DNA of 33,104 bases from Streptomyces sp. CC53 (GTDB taxonomy: Bacteria; Actinomycetota; Actinomycetes; Streptomycetales; Streptomycetaceae), in NCBI RefSeq assembly GCF_001865245.1, contig NZ_MKXB01000201.1:1-33104 (forward strand), given 5' to 3'. Positions 7,080-14,353 of the stretch are shown piece after piece. A program made the translations under genes and the position numbers. The notes under the pieces were generated by a model. The model made no database searches. It was not told the origin of the DNA and saw only the letters and a list, made by a program, of their open reading frames with translations. Position 1 is the stretch's first letter, and each line of letters begins with the position of its first letter.

Positions 7080-7393
7080 GCCGCCTCATTTCACGGGCAG
7101 GACCCCGCCCCGGAACGCCCGCCAGGCGGCAAGGGCGTCCCGCCCCAGCGGGCACGCCACGCGGACAAGCCCGGCCATCGTCTCTCACCTGCGCCCGCCC
7201 CTGTCCGTTCCGTCCTGCGGTGTGCCACCTGCGGCACCGGAGCCCGGCCCAAGCGCCAGGCAAGGTTAGCCTAACCTGACATCCGCCGGGGGTGCAGGGG
7301 TGCAGGGGCCCTCCGCTGCCCGCACGGTGGCGCCGCCGTCAGTGATCCACCACACCGGTCCGCCGCACCCGCGCGCACGCCGCCCTCTCGTGC
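7080..7393. other. Intergenic region with iron box and leader hairpin
   Basis: No convincing protein gene. Between the iron box and the DedA-like start there is a hairpin, ACGCCCGCC paired with GGC-AA-GGGCGT (7115-7138), that could act as attenuator or small-RNA structure. The part 7280-7393 shows nothing clear. Confidence 0.5.
7261..7279. promoter_or_regulatory. Iron box (DmdR/IdeR-type operator)
   Basis: The 15-bp palindrome AGGTTAGCCTAACCT at 7263-7277 sits in a 19-bp frame close to the actinobacterial iron-box consensus TTAGGTTAGGCTAACCTAA. The only gene running away from it in either direction is the DedA-like gene at 7079, so iron repression of that gene, or of an unseen small RNA, is likely. 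Confidence 0.7.
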
Positions 7394-7801
7394 TCAGTCC
7401 CCGTCCGGCACCAGCCGCAGCGACACCGAGTTGATGCAGTACCGCTGGTCCGTCGGGGTCGGGTAGCCCTCGCCCTCGAAGACGTGACCCAGGTGCGAGC
7501 CGCACCGCGCACACCGCACCTCGGTGCGGACCATGCCGTACGAGCGGTCCTCCAGCAGCTCGACGGCGTCGGTGCCCTTCGGGTCGTAGAAGCTCGGCCA
7601 GCCGCAGTGGGACGCGAACTTGGTGTCGGAGGTGAACAGGTCGGCGCCGCAGGCGCGGCAGGAGTAGACGCCCTTCGTCCTGGTGTCGGTGTACTCGCCG
7701 GTGAAGGCGGGTTCCGTGCCTGCCTCGCGCAGGACGTGGTACTCCTGCGGCGTCAGCTCGGCACGCCACTGCTCGTCGGGCTTCTCGACCTCGTACGGCA
7801 T
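7394..7801 (-). CDS. msrB: Peptide-methionine (R)-S-oxide reductase
   Basis: Cytoplasmic repair enzyme that reduces methionine-R-sulfoxide in proteins using thioredoxin. The 135-aa protein is full length for MsrB. Zinc ligands C48, C51, C97 and C100 are all present, the catalytic cysteine is C122 in RYCINS, and C66 in SHCGWPSF is the likely resolving cysteine. The ATG at 7801 follows GAGGAG. It begins 10 bp after murC ends, on the same strand, and is probably the last gene of that operon. Confidence 0.95.
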   Translation of the reverse strand: MPYEVEKPDEQWRAELTPQEYHVLREAGTEPAFTGEYTDTRTKGVYSCRACGADLFTSDTKFASHCGWPSFYDPKGTDAVELLEDRSYGMVRTEVRCARCGSHLGHVFEGEGYPTPTDQRYCINSVSLRLVPDGD

Positions 7802-7811
7802 GGTCTGCTCC

Positions 7812-9215
7812 TCAGTGCGACAGGCGGGCCAGGATCTGCGGGCCCAGGTCCGTGACGTCGCCTGCGCCCATGGTGAGAACGAGATCGCCGGGACGTGCCA
7901 TTCCCGCGATCAGTCCCGGCACCGCGTCCTTGTCGTGGACGGGGGTGACGTCGGCGCCCGCGGCGGTCGCCGCGTCGGTGATGAGGGTGCTCGTGATGCC
8001 GGGGATCGGGTCCTCGCGGGCCGGGTAGATGTCGAGGACGAGCGACCTGTCCGCCAGGGCCAGGGCCTGTCCCATCTCGGTGCCCAGTTCCTGAGTGCGG
8101 GAGAAGAGGTGGGGCTGGAAGACGACGAGCAGGCGGCGGTCGGGGCCGGCGGCGGCGCGCATGGCCTCCAGGTCCGCGGTCATCTCGGTGGGGTGGTGCG
8201 CGTACGAGTCGATGACCTGGACTCCGGCGGCCTCGCCCTTCAGCTGGAGGCGGCGGCCGACGCCGGTGTAGGCGGTGAGGGCCTGGGCCAGGGCCGCCGG
8301 GTCGATGCCGGTGCGGGCACCCGCGGCGAGGGCGGCGGCGGCGTTGTGGGCGTAGTGCCGGCCGGGAACGGAGACCGTGAAGGTGTGCGCCGTGCCGTCC
8401 AGTGCGACGGTGACCTCGCTGGTCATCCCCCGGGGGGTGATGGCGAGGATGCGCACGTCGGAGTCCTCGGACTCGCCGACGGTGAGGATCGCGGGGGTGT
8501 GCGCGGCGCCCCGGGCGCGGATGCGGGCGGCCAGTTCGCGGGCGCCCTCGTGCTCGCCCACCACGAGCGTGCCGCCGGGGCGGATCTTCGCGGCGAACGC
8601 CTCGAAGGACTCGTAGATCTCCTCCATGGAGGCGTAGTTCGCGTGGTGGTCCAGCTCGACGTTGAGGACGAGGGCGACCTCGGGGTCGTACTTCTGGAAG
8701 CTGCGGTCGCTCTCGTCGGCCTCGGCGACGAAGATCTCACCGTCACCGTGGCGGGCGTTGGTGCCGGGGCCCGCGAGGTCGCCGCCGATGGCGTACGACG
8801 GGTCGAGGCCGAGTTCGGTGAGGGCCACGGCCAGCATGGAGGTGGTGGTGGTCTTGCCGTGGGTGCCTGCCACGGCGATCGCCCGCAGGTCCCTCATGCA
8901 GGCGGCGAGCGCGTCGGAGCGGTGCACCACGGGGATGCCGAGCTCGGCGGCGCGGGCCAGTTCCGGGTTGTCGGCGCGGATGGCGCTGGAGACGACGACG
9001 CTGCTGGCGTCGTCGGCGAGGTGGTGCGCGGCGTGGCCGATGTGGACGGTCGCGCCGAGGGCGCGCAGCGACGCGACGGTCTCGGACTCGCGCGCGTCGC
9101 TGCCCGCGACCTTGGCCCCGCGCTGGGCGAGGATCCGCGCGATGCCCGACATGCCGGCGCCGCCGATGCCGATGAAGTGCGGCCGTTCCAGTGCGGCAGG
9201 GGTGGCCGGTGCCAT
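7812..9215 (-). CDS. murC: UDP-N-acetylmuramate--L-alanine ligase
   Basis: ATP-dependent Mur ligase that adds the first L-alanine to UDP-MurNAc in cytoplasmic peptidoglycan synthesis. It has 467 aa, the normal length. The N-terminal Rossmann part starts HFIGIGGAGMSGIA (13-26), the ATP loop is GTHGKTTTT (117-125), and HHANYASMEEIYESF and YAHHPTEM follow in order as in MurC. The ATG at 9215 with GGGAGAG upstream is chosen; the frame continues upstream only as antisense of the preceding gene. Unusually for a mur gene it is outside the dcw cluster, as is normal in Streptomyces. Confidence 0.95.
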   Translation of the reverse strand: MAPATPAALERPHFIGIGGAGMSGIARILAQRGAKVAGSDARESETVASLRALGATVHIGHAAHHLADDASSVVVSSAIRADNPELARAAELGIPVVHRSDALAACMRDLRAIAVAGTHGKTTTTSMLAVALTELGLDPSYAIGGDLAGPGTNARHGDGEIFVAEADESDRSFQKYDPEVALVLNVELDHHANYASMEEIYESFEAFAAKIRPGGTLVVGEHEGARELAARIRARGAAHTPAILTVGESEDSDVRILAITPRGMTSEVTVALDGTAHTFTVSVPGRHYAHNAAAALAAGARTGIDPAALAQALTAYTGVGRRLQLKGEAAGVQVIDSYAHHPTEMTADLEAMRAAAGPDRRLLVVFQPHLFSRTQELGTEMGQALALADRSLVLDIYPAREDPIPGITSTLITDAATAAGADVTPVHDKDAVPGLIAGMARPGDLVLTMGAGDVTDLGPQILARLSH

Positions 9216-9259
9216 GCGTGATCTCTCCCCGGGGTGTGTCGTACGTGCGAGGGCCCAGC

Positions 9260-9730
9260 CTATTCGTTGTGCGCGAAGAGCTTGAGCACCGGTACGCCGA
9301 CCTTGTGGCGGGCGCGGGAGGCCCAGTCGCGGTGGAAGAACTCCTCCACGTAGTGCGGCTCGGTCAGGACGATGACCTCGTCCGCTTCCGCCTCCTCCAC
9401 GACGGCCTTCATCTTGTCGAGCGGGTGGTCCTCGACGACCTGTCCGACGGCTTCGCATCCGGCCGCCCGCAGGGCCCGCACGGAGTGCTCCAGGGCGAGC
9501 TCGACGGGACGGCGCGCGTCCTTGGCGGAGAGCTCGTCGCCCTCCTTCGCGGCGTCCTTCAGTTCGCCGAGCGCGATGTCGTCGATGGCGCGCAGCAGGG
9601 CGTCGGCCTGGTCGCCGCGGGGCTGCATGAGCACGATGAAGGAGACGCCCTCGTCCCCGTGCAGGGTCGTGACGAACTCCACGTCCACGGATGACAGCGG
9701 TTTCTCGATCATCAGAACGCTTGTGAACAC
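9260..9730 (-). CDS. Conserved actinobacterial protein of unknown function
   Basis: A 156-aa soluble protein. The C-terminal half alternates strands and helices (ALRAAGCEAVGQVVEDHP, then ADEVIVLTEPHYVEEFFHRDWASRARHKVGVPVLKLF), which resembles a Rossmann-like or universal-stress-protein-like fold without a clear ATP motif. I think homologues in databases sometimes carry an indole-3-glycerol-phosphate synthase name; nothing here supports that, as it is too short for a TIM barrel. GTG at 9730 is chosen for the AGAAGG upstream; an ATG at 9712 lacks a binding site. It lies 44 bp before murC and is probably co-transcribed. Confidence 0.7.
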   Translation of the reverse strand: MFTSVLMIEKPLSSVDVEFVTTLHGDEGVSFIVLMQPRGDQADALLRAIDDIALGELKDAAKEGDELSAKDARRPVELALEHSVRALRAAGCEAVGQVVEDHPLDKMKAVVEEAEADEVIVLTEPHYVEEFFHRDWASRARHKVGVPVLKLFAHNE

Positions 9731-9759
9731 TTCGGGGCCCTTCTGCGGAAACCATCCTT

Positions 9760-9777
9760 CCCCGTGCTGGCACGGGG
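9760..9777. other. Leader hairpin upstream of the murC unit
   Basis: CCCCGTG-CTGG-CACGGGG, a 7-bp perfect stem with a tetraloop, 30-47 nt before the GTG at 9730. Likely in the 5' leader of the minus-strand unit; role unknown. Confidence 0.4.
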
Positions 9778-9963
9778 TCTGCGAAGTTAAGTGTGCCCGC
9801 CGGAAGCTAAGCGGAACGGGAAATTCCGCCCAATTGCCCGACTGGTTCACCAGTACTCCATGCGGAGATTCGTCCACTTCCTAGCGGCGTGGCGCACCAG
9901 GCCGCGCCCTTGCGGCCCGCAGGAGGCTTCGCCTCACACCCGCCTCACGGATGCAGTGGCACC

Positions 9964-10746
9964 TCAGGCGCGGCGGTACCGGGTGAAGAGGAAGCCGTCC
10001 TCCTCAAGGATCGACACCAGCCCGAACCGCGACGGCACCGCGAGCGACGGCCCGCCCGCGATCCGCTGCGCGTCACCCGCCGTCATCAACGGCGACACCG
10101 TCAGGCACAGCTCGTCCAGCACGCCCGCCGCCACGAACTGGCCCAGCAGCCGGGGCCCGCCCTCGGTGAGCTGGCGGGTGAGTCCCCGCCCGGCCAGTGC
10201 GCGCACCACCCGCACGGGCTCCGCCCCGGGGCCGTCACCGGCCACGACGACCTCCACGCCGGCCCGCTCCGCGGCCCGCACCCGGCCGGCCGGGGCCGCC
10301 GCACCCGTGAGGACCCGCGTCGGTACGAGCGGCTCCGTGAAGAGCGGGAGGGAGAAGTCGAGGTCCAGCGACGCGCTGACCACGGCGACCGCCGGCGCCG
10401 GCCCCTGCCCGGCGGCCCTGCGCCGCTCGGCGAAGGCGGCACGCGCGCGTGCCGGGCGGTACTGCTCCTGGCGTACCGTCTCCGCACCCACCACGATCAC
10501 GTCCGCGAGGGCCCGCAGGGTGCCGAAGATCCGCATGTCGGCCGCGGAGGAGATGGGTTCGGAGCGGCCGTCGTGCTGGGCCGCCCCGTCGAGGGAGGAC
10601 ACCATGTTGCCCCGCAGCCACGTGGTGCCCTCCGGGTAGGCATAGGCGTCGGCCAAGTCGTCGAGGGTCCACTCGCGGGCGTCCGGCCGCTCGGCACCCT
10701 CGGGGACGGGCGGTGTCGGGTCGGTCACAGGGAACAGGCGTCGCAT
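9964..10746 (-). CDS. RibD C-terminal-like (pyrimidine reductase family) protein
   Basis: A 260-aa NADPH-dependent reductase of the dihydrofolate-reductase-like RibD_C family. Recognisable parts are NMVSSLDGAA (N-terminal strand and substrate contact), SAADMRIFGTLRALADVIVVGAETVR, and TEGGPRLLGQFVAAGVLDELCLTVSPLM near the end. There is no deaminase domain, so it is not a bifunctional RibD. A riboflavin step or reduction of a related pyrimidine is possible. The ATG at 10746 has no ribosome binding site and CACACT ends 7 nt before it, suggesting a leaderless message divergent from zapE. Confidence 0.85.
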   Translation of the reverse strand: MRRLFPVTDPTPPVPEGAERPDAREWTLDDLADAYAYPEGTTWLRGNMVSSLDGAAQHDGRSEPISSAADMRIFGTLRALADVIVVGAETVRQEQYRPARARAAFAERRRAAGQGPAPAVAVVSASLDLDFSLPLFTEPLVPTRVLTGAAAPAGRVRAAERAGVEVVVAGDGPGAEPVRVVRALAGRGLTRQLTEGGPRLLGQFVAAGVLDELCLTVSPLMTAGDAQRIAGGPSLAVPSRFGLVSILEEDGFLFTRYRRA

Positions 10747-10769
10747 GCCGTGCAGTGTGGCATGGCGCT

Positions 10770-10775
10770 TACAGT
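10770..10775 (+). promoter_or_regulatory. -10 box TACAGT upstream of zapE
   Basis: TAnnnT ending 7 nt before the GTG at 10783. The intergenic gap to the divergent reductase gene is only 36 bp, so both messages would have almost no leader. Confidence 0.45.
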
Positions 10776-10782
10776 GGGGAGC

Positions 10783-11880
10783 GTGTCGACCAGTGCCCTG
10801 ACCACCGAAGCGGACCCGCTGTCCCTCTGCGCCCGCGAGCCGCACGTCCCCGCCGACCGCCTGGTGGCCGAGATGGTGCCGCCGCCGCGGTTCGACGGGG
10901 TGCGCTTCGACACCTACATACCCGACCCGAACCAGCCGAGCCAGGCCGACGCGGTCAAGACGCTCGCCTCCTTCGCCGACGGGCTGGGAGGAGCGCACGC
11001 GAGCGGTGCGGGCGCCGCCACCGCGACCGGCCTGCGCCGCTTGTTCACCCGCAAGCCCAAGGCCGCCGTGCCCACCGGGCCCCGCGGGGTGTATCTGGAC
11101 GGCGGCTACGGCGTGGGCAAGACGCACCTGCTCGCCTCCCTGTGGCACGCCACGCCCGCGGCCCCGTCCCTGAAGGCGTTCGGCACGTTCGTGGAACTCA
11201 CCAACCTGGTGGGGGCGCTCGGATTCCAGCAGACCGTGCAGACCCTGAGCGGGCACCGGCTGCTGTGCATCGACGAGTTCGAACTGGACGACCCGGGCGA
11301 CACGGTACTGGTCTCCTCCCTGCTCGGCAGGCTCGTCGAGGCCGGCGTGGCGCTCGCCGCCACGTCCAACACCCTGCCGGGCAAGCTCGGCGAGGGCCGG
11401 TTCGCGGCCGCCGACTTCCTGCGCGAGATCCAGGGCCTGTCCTCGCACTTCCGGACCCTGCGCATCGACGGCGAGGACTACCGGCACCGCGGGCTCCCGG
11501 AGGCGCCGGCCCCGTACTCGGACGCCCAGGTGGCCACGGTCGCGCGCACGGTGTCCGGTGCCTCGCTGGACGACTTCCCGAGCCTGCTGGAGCACCTGTC
11601 CCGCGTCCACCCGAGCCGGTACGGGGCCCTCACCGACGACGTGCGGGCGGTGTGCCTGACCGACGTACGGGCCGTTCCGGACCAGTCCACGGCCCTGCGG
11701 CTCGTGGTCCTCGCCGACCGGCTGTACGACCGGGAGGTCCCCGTCGTGGCGTCCGGTCTGCCCTTCGACCGGCTGTTCAGTGAAGAGATGCTGAACGGCG
11801 GGTACCGGAAGAAGTACTTCCGAGCCATCTCACGGCTCACCGCCCTGGCCCGGGACTCCAAGGGCCTGATCACCCAGTAG
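10783..11880 (+). CDS. zapE: Cell division ATPase ZapE (AFG1-like)
   Basis: A 365-aa cytoplasmic P-loop ATPase of the AFG1/LACE1/ZapE family, which in E. coli modulates the FtsZ ring. Walker A is GGYGVGKT (107-114) and Walker B CIDEFEL (162-168); NTLPGKLGEGRF and FLREIQ downstream are family landmarks. The GTG at 10783 gives the family N-terminus; the frame is open much further upstream but only as antisense of the reductase gene. An insert rich in Gly, Ala and Ser (70-95) before the P-loop is longer than in E. coli. Probably leaderless, divergent from the reductase gene. Confidence 0.88.
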   Translation: MSTSALTTEADPLSLCAREPHVPADRLVAEMVPPPRFDGVRFDTYIPDPNQPSQADAVKTLASFADGLGGAHASGAGAATATGLRRLFTRKPKAAVPTGPRGVYLDGGYGVGKTHLLASLWHATPAAPSLKAFGTFVELTNLVGALGFQQTVQTLSGHRLLCIDEFELDDPGDTVLVSSLLGRLVEAGVALAATSNTLPGKLGEGRFAAADFLREIQGLSSHFRTLRIDGEDYRHRGLPEAPAPYSDAQVATVARTVSGASLDDFPSLLEHLSRVHPSRYGALTDDVRAVCLTDVRAVPDQSTALRLVVLADRLYDREVPVVASGLPFDRLFSEEMLNGGYRKKYFRAISRLTALARDSKGLITQ

Positions 11881-11968
11881 GTTGGGGTGCCGTAACCCCG
11901 TTGTGAGGGTTGCGCGGGAGCGTGCGTACGCGTGCGCCCCGGGCGTACTCCATCCGAAGGGATCCGGC

Positions 11969-12400
11969 ATGGCGACCAAGCGTCACGCCCACACCGTGTG
12001 GGAAGGCAACCTGACCGAGGGCAAGGGCACCGTCTCCCTCGACTACTCGGGTCTCGGCTCGTACGAGGTCTCCTGGCCCGCCCGGTCCGAAGAGGCGACC
12101 GGCAAGACCAGCCCCGAGGAGCTGATCGCGGCAGCGCACTCCAGCTGCTACTGCATGGCGTTCTCGGGCGCCCTGGCCAAGGGCGGCACGCCGCCGGTCC
12201 GGCTGACCGCCAAGGCGGAGGTGACCTTCGTCCCGGGCACCGGCATCACGAACGTGCACCTGACGGTCGAGGGCGAGGTCCCCGGCATCGACGAGGGCAC
12301 GTTCCTCAAGACCGCCGAGGAGGCCAAGGCGAACTGCCCGGTGAGCAAGGCTCTTGCGGGCACGGAGATCACGCTGACGGCGTCCCTCGTGACGGCCTGA
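11969..12400 (+). CDS. OsmC-family peroxiredoxin
   Basis: A 143-aa cytoplasmic thiol peroxidase of the OsmC type, reducing organic hydroperoxides. The first reactive cysteine lies in AAAHSSCYCMAF (C60, with an extra C62) and the second is C123 in NCPVSKAL. The sequence KTSPEELIAAAHSSCYCMAF is closer to OsmC than to Ohr. The ATG at 11969 follows GAAGGGA; an in-frame extension upstream has no family similarity. It is transcribed alone and followed by a very strong hairpin. Confidence 0.92.
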   Translation: MATKRHAHTVWEGNLTEGKGTVSLDYSGLGSYEVSWPARSEEATGKTSPEELIAAAHSSCYCMAFSGALAKGGTPPVRLTAKAEVTFVPGTGITNVHLTVEGEVPGIDEGTFLKTAEEAKANCPVSKALAGTEITLTASLVTA

Positions 12401-12441
12401 GCACTGCCGAACCCCTCCGGGCCCGCGCTCCGCGACCCGGT

Positions 12442-12480
12442 GCGGAAGGGCGCGCCGCCCCGTGCGGCGCGCCCTTCCGC
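12442..12480 (+). terminator. Hairpin terminator after the OsmC gene
   Basis: A 17-bp perfect stem, GCGGAAGGGCGCGCCGC (12442-12458) with its complement at 12464-12480 and a 5-nt loop CCCGT. There is no U-tract, as is usual for Streptomyces terminators. Confidence 0.75.
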
Positions 12481-12585
12481 GCGTGCGGGGGCCATCCCTG
12501 CGCGTGCGGGGCGCCTTTCCGCGCGGGCGCGGGGGTCCGCCCCGCCCCAGCGGCGCGCCCTACTCCGCGGGGGCGGGGCCGCGTG

Positions 12586-12649
12586 GGTGCGGGGCCGCGT
12601 GGGTGGGGGGACGGGTTGGTGCGGGGCCGCACGGGTGGGGAGCCGGGTC
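12586..12649. repeat. 32-bp degenerate tandem repeat
   Basis: Two 32-bp units (12586-12617, 12618-12649), both starting GGTGCGGGGCCGC, agree at about 27 positions. A partial third copy follows at 12650. Confidence 0.6.
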
Positions 12650-12756
12650 GGTGCGGGGGCTGCTGCGCCTGAGCAGCGCGCCTCACCCCGCGGGTGCGGG
12701 GCGCGGCGGCCGACCGGGGGAGCCGTGGACGAGGCATCGGACGCACCCGACAGATG

Positions 12757-12773
12757 ATCGGATACTTTCCGAT
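12757..12773. promoter_or_regulatory. Palindrome over the -10 box of the deacetylase gene
   Basis: ATCGGA-TACTT-TCCGAT is a perfect 6-5-6 inverted repeat. Its centre holds TACTTT (12763-12768), a TAnnnT -10 box whose last T is at -7 from the GTG at 12775. A repressor bound here would cover both promoter and start site. Confidence 0.55.
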
Positions 12774-12774
12774 A

Positions 12775-13659
12775 GTGACACTTTACGTACGACGTCTGAT
12801 CGCGCTGTCCGTTCTCGGTGTGGTGCTGGCCGGCTGCGCCGGCGAGCACGGGAAGGCACCGGAGGGGGCCCACCGCTCCGGCGCGGCGGGGCCGTCTCCC
12901 TCCCCGACCGCCTCCGTCCCCCCGTCGCCCCCCGCCTCACCCGGCCCCCGCCGCTCCGTACCGACGATGGCACCCGGGCCGGGCGGCCTCACACCCGTCT
13001 TCGCACGCGCTCCCGAAGGAACCCGGGACAAGATCGTCGCCCTCACCTTCGACGCCGACATGACGGCCGACCAGGGCCCCCGGGCCGCCCGGGGGGAGCG
13101 CTTCGACCATCCCGAGCTCATCTCGACGCTGCGCCGCCTCAAGGTGGACGCCACCGTGTTCATGACGGGCCGTTGGGCCGAGGAGTACCCGGACCAGGCC
13201 CGGTCCATCGGCAACGACCCCCGCTTCGAGATCGCCAACCACTCCTACAGCCACCACGCCTTCACGTCACCCTGCTACGGCCTCCCGGCGCTGCCCCGCA
13301 CGGACATGGCGGCCGACGTGCGCCGTGCCTTCGACGCCTTCCGCGCGGTGGGCGCCCGCAACGTCGTGCCCTACTTCCGCTTCCCCGGCGGCTGCTACGA
13401 CGACGCGGCCCTGCGGGCCATCACGCCCGCGCGCGTCACCGCGGTGCAGTGGGACGTCGTCAGCGGCGACGCGTTCGCGAAGGACCCGGACGCGGTGGCG
13501 GACCAGGTGCTGGCCGGCGTGCGGCCCGGCTCCGTCGTGGTCATGCACTGCACGCGCAGTGCGGCCCCCGTCACGGAGCAGGCGATCCGCAGAATCGTTC
13601 CTGAGCTGCGGGCCCGCGGCTACCGCTTCGTCAAGGTGTCCGCGCTGATGGGCGACTGA
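12775..13659 (+). CDS. Lipoprotein polysaccharide deacetylase (NodB/CE4)
   Basis: A 294-aa exported carbohydrate esterase. The N-terminus is a lipoprotein signal with lipobox LAGC (C21), followed by a Pro/Ser-rich linker (30-75). The NodB domain shows TFDADMT (91-97, the usual TFDDG altered to TFDAD), metal ligands H156 and H160 in NHSYSH, FRFPGG (201-206) and the catalytic-base histidine H258 in VVMHCT. It should remove acetyl groups from peptidoglycan or another surface glycan outside the membrane. I prefer the GTG at 12775 because it puts RR just before the hydrophobic core and sits 6 nt after a -10 box; an ATG at 12754 is also possible. Confidence 0.85.
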   Translation: MTLYVRRLIALSVLGVVLAGCAGEHGKAPEGAHRSGAAGPSPSPTASVPPSPPASPGPRRSVPTMAPGPGGLTPVFARAPEGTRDKIVALTFDADMTADQGPRAARGERFDHPELISTLRRLKVDATVFMTGRWAEEYPDQARSIGNDPRFEIANHSYSHHAFTSPCYGLPALPRTDMAADVRRAFDAFRAVGARNVVPYFRFPGGCYDDAALRAITPARVTAVQWDVVSGDAFAKDPDAVADQVLAGVRPGSVVVMHCTRSAAPVTEQAIRRIVPELRARGYRFVKVSALMGD

Positions 13660-13825
13660 CGCGACATCGGCCCGGCACCGCCGGGGCGGACGCCTCACGC
13701 GCCACCGCCCGACCCTCATCTGTGCAGGTCAGCGGGGACTGTCAGTGCCCGCGCGTATGTTCAGCAGTGTCCCGCCGGTCCGGCGGAGAACTCCCTTGCT
13801 GCTGCCTGCCCTGAAGAGGTGTGCC

Positions 13826-14353
13826 TTGTCGTATTCGGATGCGGAATGGGAGCGGTCGAGCGCCGCTCGGGTGATCCGGCCCGCGCGACCGCGCAAGCTG
13901 GCCAAGGTGCCGTTCGTGGAACTGGCCGACGGCCGGCTGCAGGGCGTGGTGTCCAGCGGCTCGGACGTCGGCCGCGTGTACGTGTCCTCGGTGGCCGCCG
14001 GCACGTACGCGTATGCCTGCAGCACCAACAACAACCGGCCGTGCGGCGGTGCCCGCGGAGGCTTCTGCAACCACATCCGGGCGCTGGTCACCGAGGCGGT
14101 GCTCCAGTACGGCGCGCAGCGCGTCGCCCGCTACCTGCGGGTCGACGGCGGGGCGGCGAGCGCTCAGGGCGAGCCGACGGCCTCGTCTCTCACCGCCGAG
14201 ATGACCGCCACGCGCCCTCAGCAGGACGGCAGCAAAGCCGCCGCCACCGTGTTCAGCCGGTTCCTGCGCCACCTCGCCTACCTGGAACTCGCGCCCGGCA
14301 CGACGCCGCTGCCGGAGATGCAGTGGTTCCCGCCGACCGGGGCGGTGGCCTGA
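13826..14353 (+). CDS. SWIM zinc-finger-like protein, first gene of MoxR-VWA cluster
   Basis: A 175-aa soluble protein. A Cys/His cluster C65-x7-C73-x7-C81-N-H83 lies in YACSTNNNRPCGG and GGFCNHIRALV; the CxH end and the following helix match a SWIM finger, while the first pair is C-x7-C instead of CxC. SWIM domains bind nucleic acid or protein. TTG at 13826 follows GAAGAGG by 6 nt and is my choice; an ATG at 13757 is in frame but adds only a basic stretch. Its stop TGA shares one base with the next ATG, so translation is coupled. It resembles the YehQ partner of the enterobacterial yeh cluster by position and motif, not by overall length. Confidence 0.7.
   Translation: MSYSDAEWERSSAARVIRPARPRKLAKVPFVELADGRLQGVVSSGSDVGRVYVSSVAAGTYAYACSTNNNRPCGGARGGFCNHIRALVTEAVLQYGAQRVARYLRVDGGAASAQGEPTASSLTAEMTATRPQQDGSKAAATVFSRFLRHLAYLELAPGTTPLPEMQWFPPTGAVA

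Larger units (their letters stand above)
12401..12774. other. GC-rich intergenic stretch
   Basis: Apart from the OsmC terminator and the 32-bp repeat this is low-complexity G/C sequence (runs of GCGGGG and GGGTGG). No gene is supported. The last 20 bases form the control region of the deacetylase gene. Confidence 0.5.

Noticed and set aside
7072..7263. 63-codon minus-strand ORF just below the iron box
   Set aside because: Arg/Gly-rich, no ribosome binding site and out of frame with the DedA-like gene; looks random.
9885..9960. tRNA-like hairpins upstream of the RibD-like gene end
   Set aside because: Only short GC stems (GGCCGC/GCGGCC, GAGGC/GCCTC); no cloverleaf or TTC-arm.
12401..12756. 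CRISPR-like array in the G-rich repeats
   Set aside because: Units are directly adjacent without spacers and degenerate.
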